Source of the DNA: Schistosoma haematobium
Taxonomy: Eukaryota; Platyhelminthes; Trematoda; Strigeidida; Schistosomatidae
Assembly (NCBI RefSeq): GCF_000699445.3
Contig: NC_067201.1
Span: forward strand, 25,435,033-25,499,032
DNA length: 64,000 nucleotides
Direction of reading: 5' to 3'
Numbering within the stretch: the first letter of the stretch is position 1; every line of letters begins with the position of its first letter. Made by a program: the position numbers and the translations under genes. The notes beneath the pieces were generated by a model. It had not been told where the DNA came from, made no database searches, and saw only the letters and a program-made list of their open reading frames with translations. Positions 61,790 through 64,000 of the stretch are shown here, in pieces.

Positions 61790-63666
61790 CAGGTAGAAGA
61801 AATAACCTTGAATACGTTGTTAGGTAATCAGTTCAAATATAACTTATTTGTTACAGAATTCAAATCGCTTACAAATGCTATCACATTGAACAGTGTCATA
61901 CAATGAAGCTATTGATGTTTCATTCATAATATGGTCGACCTATAATGTAAAGCATTTACTGATTTACAATTTTCCTCCTTAAAATTTTCCAAACTTGAGT
62001 GCGAAAACTGTCTGTATGAAAGACATACGAGTCTTCACATTCGCGAAGTGTGAGTAGAACCTACTATTATCAGCTGTCAACGATTAGGTCAATCGTAAAA
62101 AAATGTTTACATTCCCACACGTAAATTTAATCGTTTAGTGTGTATGCAATAAGTTATGTATTAAAAATAGAACTTATTAACGATAACAGCGTGTAATAAA
62201 TTCATTACGATGAACCAACTTTTCACCAAGTCCTGTTTCCTTAGTAGTTTGTATTTATGTATTCAAACCAGATGTGCTGAATTGACTGGTCTATTTCAAC
62301 ATTCGACACACTGATTACAGATTTCATCTTTGAGTTTTCTGTTGAAATAATCTAATTTCTCTGAACATTCGAATGAATGACTTGCACTGAATACTTATAA
62401 TTGAACACATTATTGCCATTTAATATTATTCAATTGTGCTGCGTCAATTCATATGACAGAAAAAATTCATCAATTGCTTCATTTTGTTCTGCCATCTGAG
62501 ATTTTTAGAGCAAAACAACCTGAAAATAGGTGAATCAGTTAATCACGTTTGTCAGTTATAATTAAACTAAAGTATTGTGCAATGAGGACTGTATTGCACG
62601 TTATCATATAATTATTATATGATTGTTTAGTGTCAACGAAATCAACTATCATTTGTCAGTTACTTTTGCAAGCATTTTAGTCATTAAGTAGTGACTTGAG
62701 TCGATATGATGATCTGTAAGTGATCTATAAATATTTGATGATACTATTGTGTTTAAGCTCACGTTGGGTTTGTATCAGCACTTCTGTTTAGTCGATATAG
62801 TTCTCTATAGTTTAGTGCAAACTCTAGGGCATTAAGATTGGCGTGATTTTGTGATTTCGTTTACGGGTATCCAACATAAACAGAGTTAATTGTCAAATTC
62901 CAAGTGACGTATTAATCTAATTTAAAGCGAATGGTAAAATTACTTATATTTTTGATTTGTACATTCACACGCACGAATCAGAATTCCACATATGTTCTTT
63001 TCAGCATCAAGTAAACTTTATAAACAGATTGGTTCATAATGTAACATACACAATGTACATGTTTCTGACTGTAGCAAATAAATACTTCAATAACAGAATG
63101 ACTGGCTGTTTTTCAATTTGCGGTTCATTTAACAGTCTGCTGTTTTGAATGGTCTTTTATATGATAGCCATAACGAGTGATATTACCAGTGAGGAAAAGA
63201 ATGTCAGTTACACAAAATACTCGTTTTTGAAAATAGTGTCTGTCGTTGTCAATTTAGTATCGAATCTCTTAATCGATGACCATGATTTTGCTTCAGTTTC
63301 TTGTCTGGAATAGGTGAACCAATCAAAACGTAAATATTTGAATGCTCGATGACTCAGTATACGTATCAAATTTGTGTTTGTCATATCGGTGATGTATGAT
63401 ATTTTTACAGAATTCTACTCATCATTCTTTATTCAATGTCAGAGACGAGTGTAGCATTTGTAGATAATGGTTAGTTAACCATAAGCGATTTACTAGACTT
63501 CTTACCACTAGTCATTTAGTCATATTGATAGTGAGATCTACAGTTCATGTTAGCTGAGTCATGAAATTAATCATTTTAAAGGTTGATGGAATAAGAATTA
63601 TTTAGCGATAAGTTCTCAATCACACTAAACCAATATCCATATCACAGACTGCCTCAATAAACATAA
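61790..63666. other. Right-arm stretch without a supported gene
   Basis: It corresponds to 1680-2936 of the left arm with about 600 extra bases. It may hold later gene B exons (candidate 15-nt exon at 62701-62715), but none is firm. Confidence 0.35.
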
Positions 63667-64000
63667 GAGTTCGCCTTTGACAATTTCTATACAGCGTTCT
63701 GAAATTTTACTGATTCAAATCATGAGTCAACTGAAGCTAGACCACCATGGGAAACCTCGAAGCACTGAACGGCCGTCTCGTCCTAGTATGGGATTCCTGA
63801 GCAGTGCGCACCCACGGTCCCGCACCTCGCGAGATCCAAACCCAGGACCTATCAGTCTCGCGCCAGGCGCTTAACCAACCAAACCACTAAGCCGGCATCC
63901 AACGGTGTTAATGACTAACTTCAACCAATCCACGAAGCTGCGCCACCGTACACCATTGTCTTCAGTGAGCTGATATCTCACAACAGACCTGGTTATACTC
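63667..64000 (-). mobile_element. Smα-type SINE (minus), running off the window
   Basis: The minus strand has the same leader, tRNA-like part (cggcttagtggtttggttgg, altered box A) and hammerhead-like part as the pair at 56.7-57.4 kb. The leader continues past base 64000. Confidence 0.75.
63738..63812 (-). ncRNA. Hammerhead-like motif in the third Smα
   Basis: On the minus strand stem I is perfect (GCACTG with CAGTGC), stem II is ATCC with GGAC, the core reads CTCAGGA and GAGAC replaces GAAAC, with GTT at the cleavage place. Two core changes suggest inactivity. Confidence 0.6.

Larger units (their letters stand above)
51180..64000 (-). repeat. Right arm of large inverted duplication
   Basis: This is the inverted counterpart of 1-12030. 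It has gained insertions absent from the left arm: a fold-back Penelope piece at 54111-54325, a head-to-head Smα pair at about 56687-57440, a larger fold-back Penelope piece at about 58985-59650, about 150 bp inside the first exon of gene B (about 61628-61785) and a further Smα at about 63667-64000. It lacks the roughly 380-bp insert found at 9056-9440 in the left arm. It carries gene A copy 2 on the plus strand. Confidence 0.9.

Overview
This window looks like eukaryotic, AT-rich, intron-rich DNA from a blood fluke (Schistosoma). The evidence is tRNA-derived Smα-type SINEs with hammerhead ribozyme cores, RTE, CR1-like and Penelope-like retroelements of the kinds known from schistosomes, and a gene cut into tiny symmetric exons like schistosome micro-exon genes (MEGs). 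The species cannot be fixed from the sequence alone. Most long ORFs belong to transposons; the host genes have very small exons.

Layout. 1-12030 (left arm) and 51180-64000 (right arm) are diverged inverted copies of one another. A third, partial copy (42840-47510) lies in the same orientation as the left arm. Between the arms are a decayed transposon zone (13.7-16.6 kb), a direct duplication (17.48-19.6 kb), a four-exon endoglycoceramidase-like gene on the + strand (19976-30305), and a transposon cluster: an RTE-like element (30.7-34.4 kb, -), a Penelope-like element with inverted terminal repeats (34.57-36.53 kb, +), a deleted Ty3/gypsy remnant (36.69-37.44 kb, +) and a nearly full CR1-like element (37.77-42.76 kb, -). 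A second, internally deleted RTE-like element (48.2-50.75 kb, +) separates the third copy from the right arm.

Main result. Each arm carries a previously unlabelled micro-exon gene (here 'gene A') that ORF finding cannot see. I rebuilt it by comparing the two arms: TATA box, a 61-nt signal-peptide exon, then exons of 10, 21, 30, 18, 6 and 16 nt and a short terminal exon with a polyadenylation signal. All exons have consensus splice sites at matching positions in both arms, and the phases join into one open frame of 60 codons (left) or 57 codons (right). The third copy is a decaying pseudogene of it. Downstream of gene A on the same strand, a second signal-peptide exon ('gene B') is intact in the left arm and broken in the right arm.

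How it fits together. The arms look like a segmentally duplicated, inverted family of secreted small-protein genes that has since been peppered with SINEs and fold-back Penelope fragments. One Smα pair has landed exactly at a micro-exon acceptor of the right copy. The endoglycoceramidase-like gene is a separate, apparently intact secreted or GPI-anchored enzyme gene lying between the arms.
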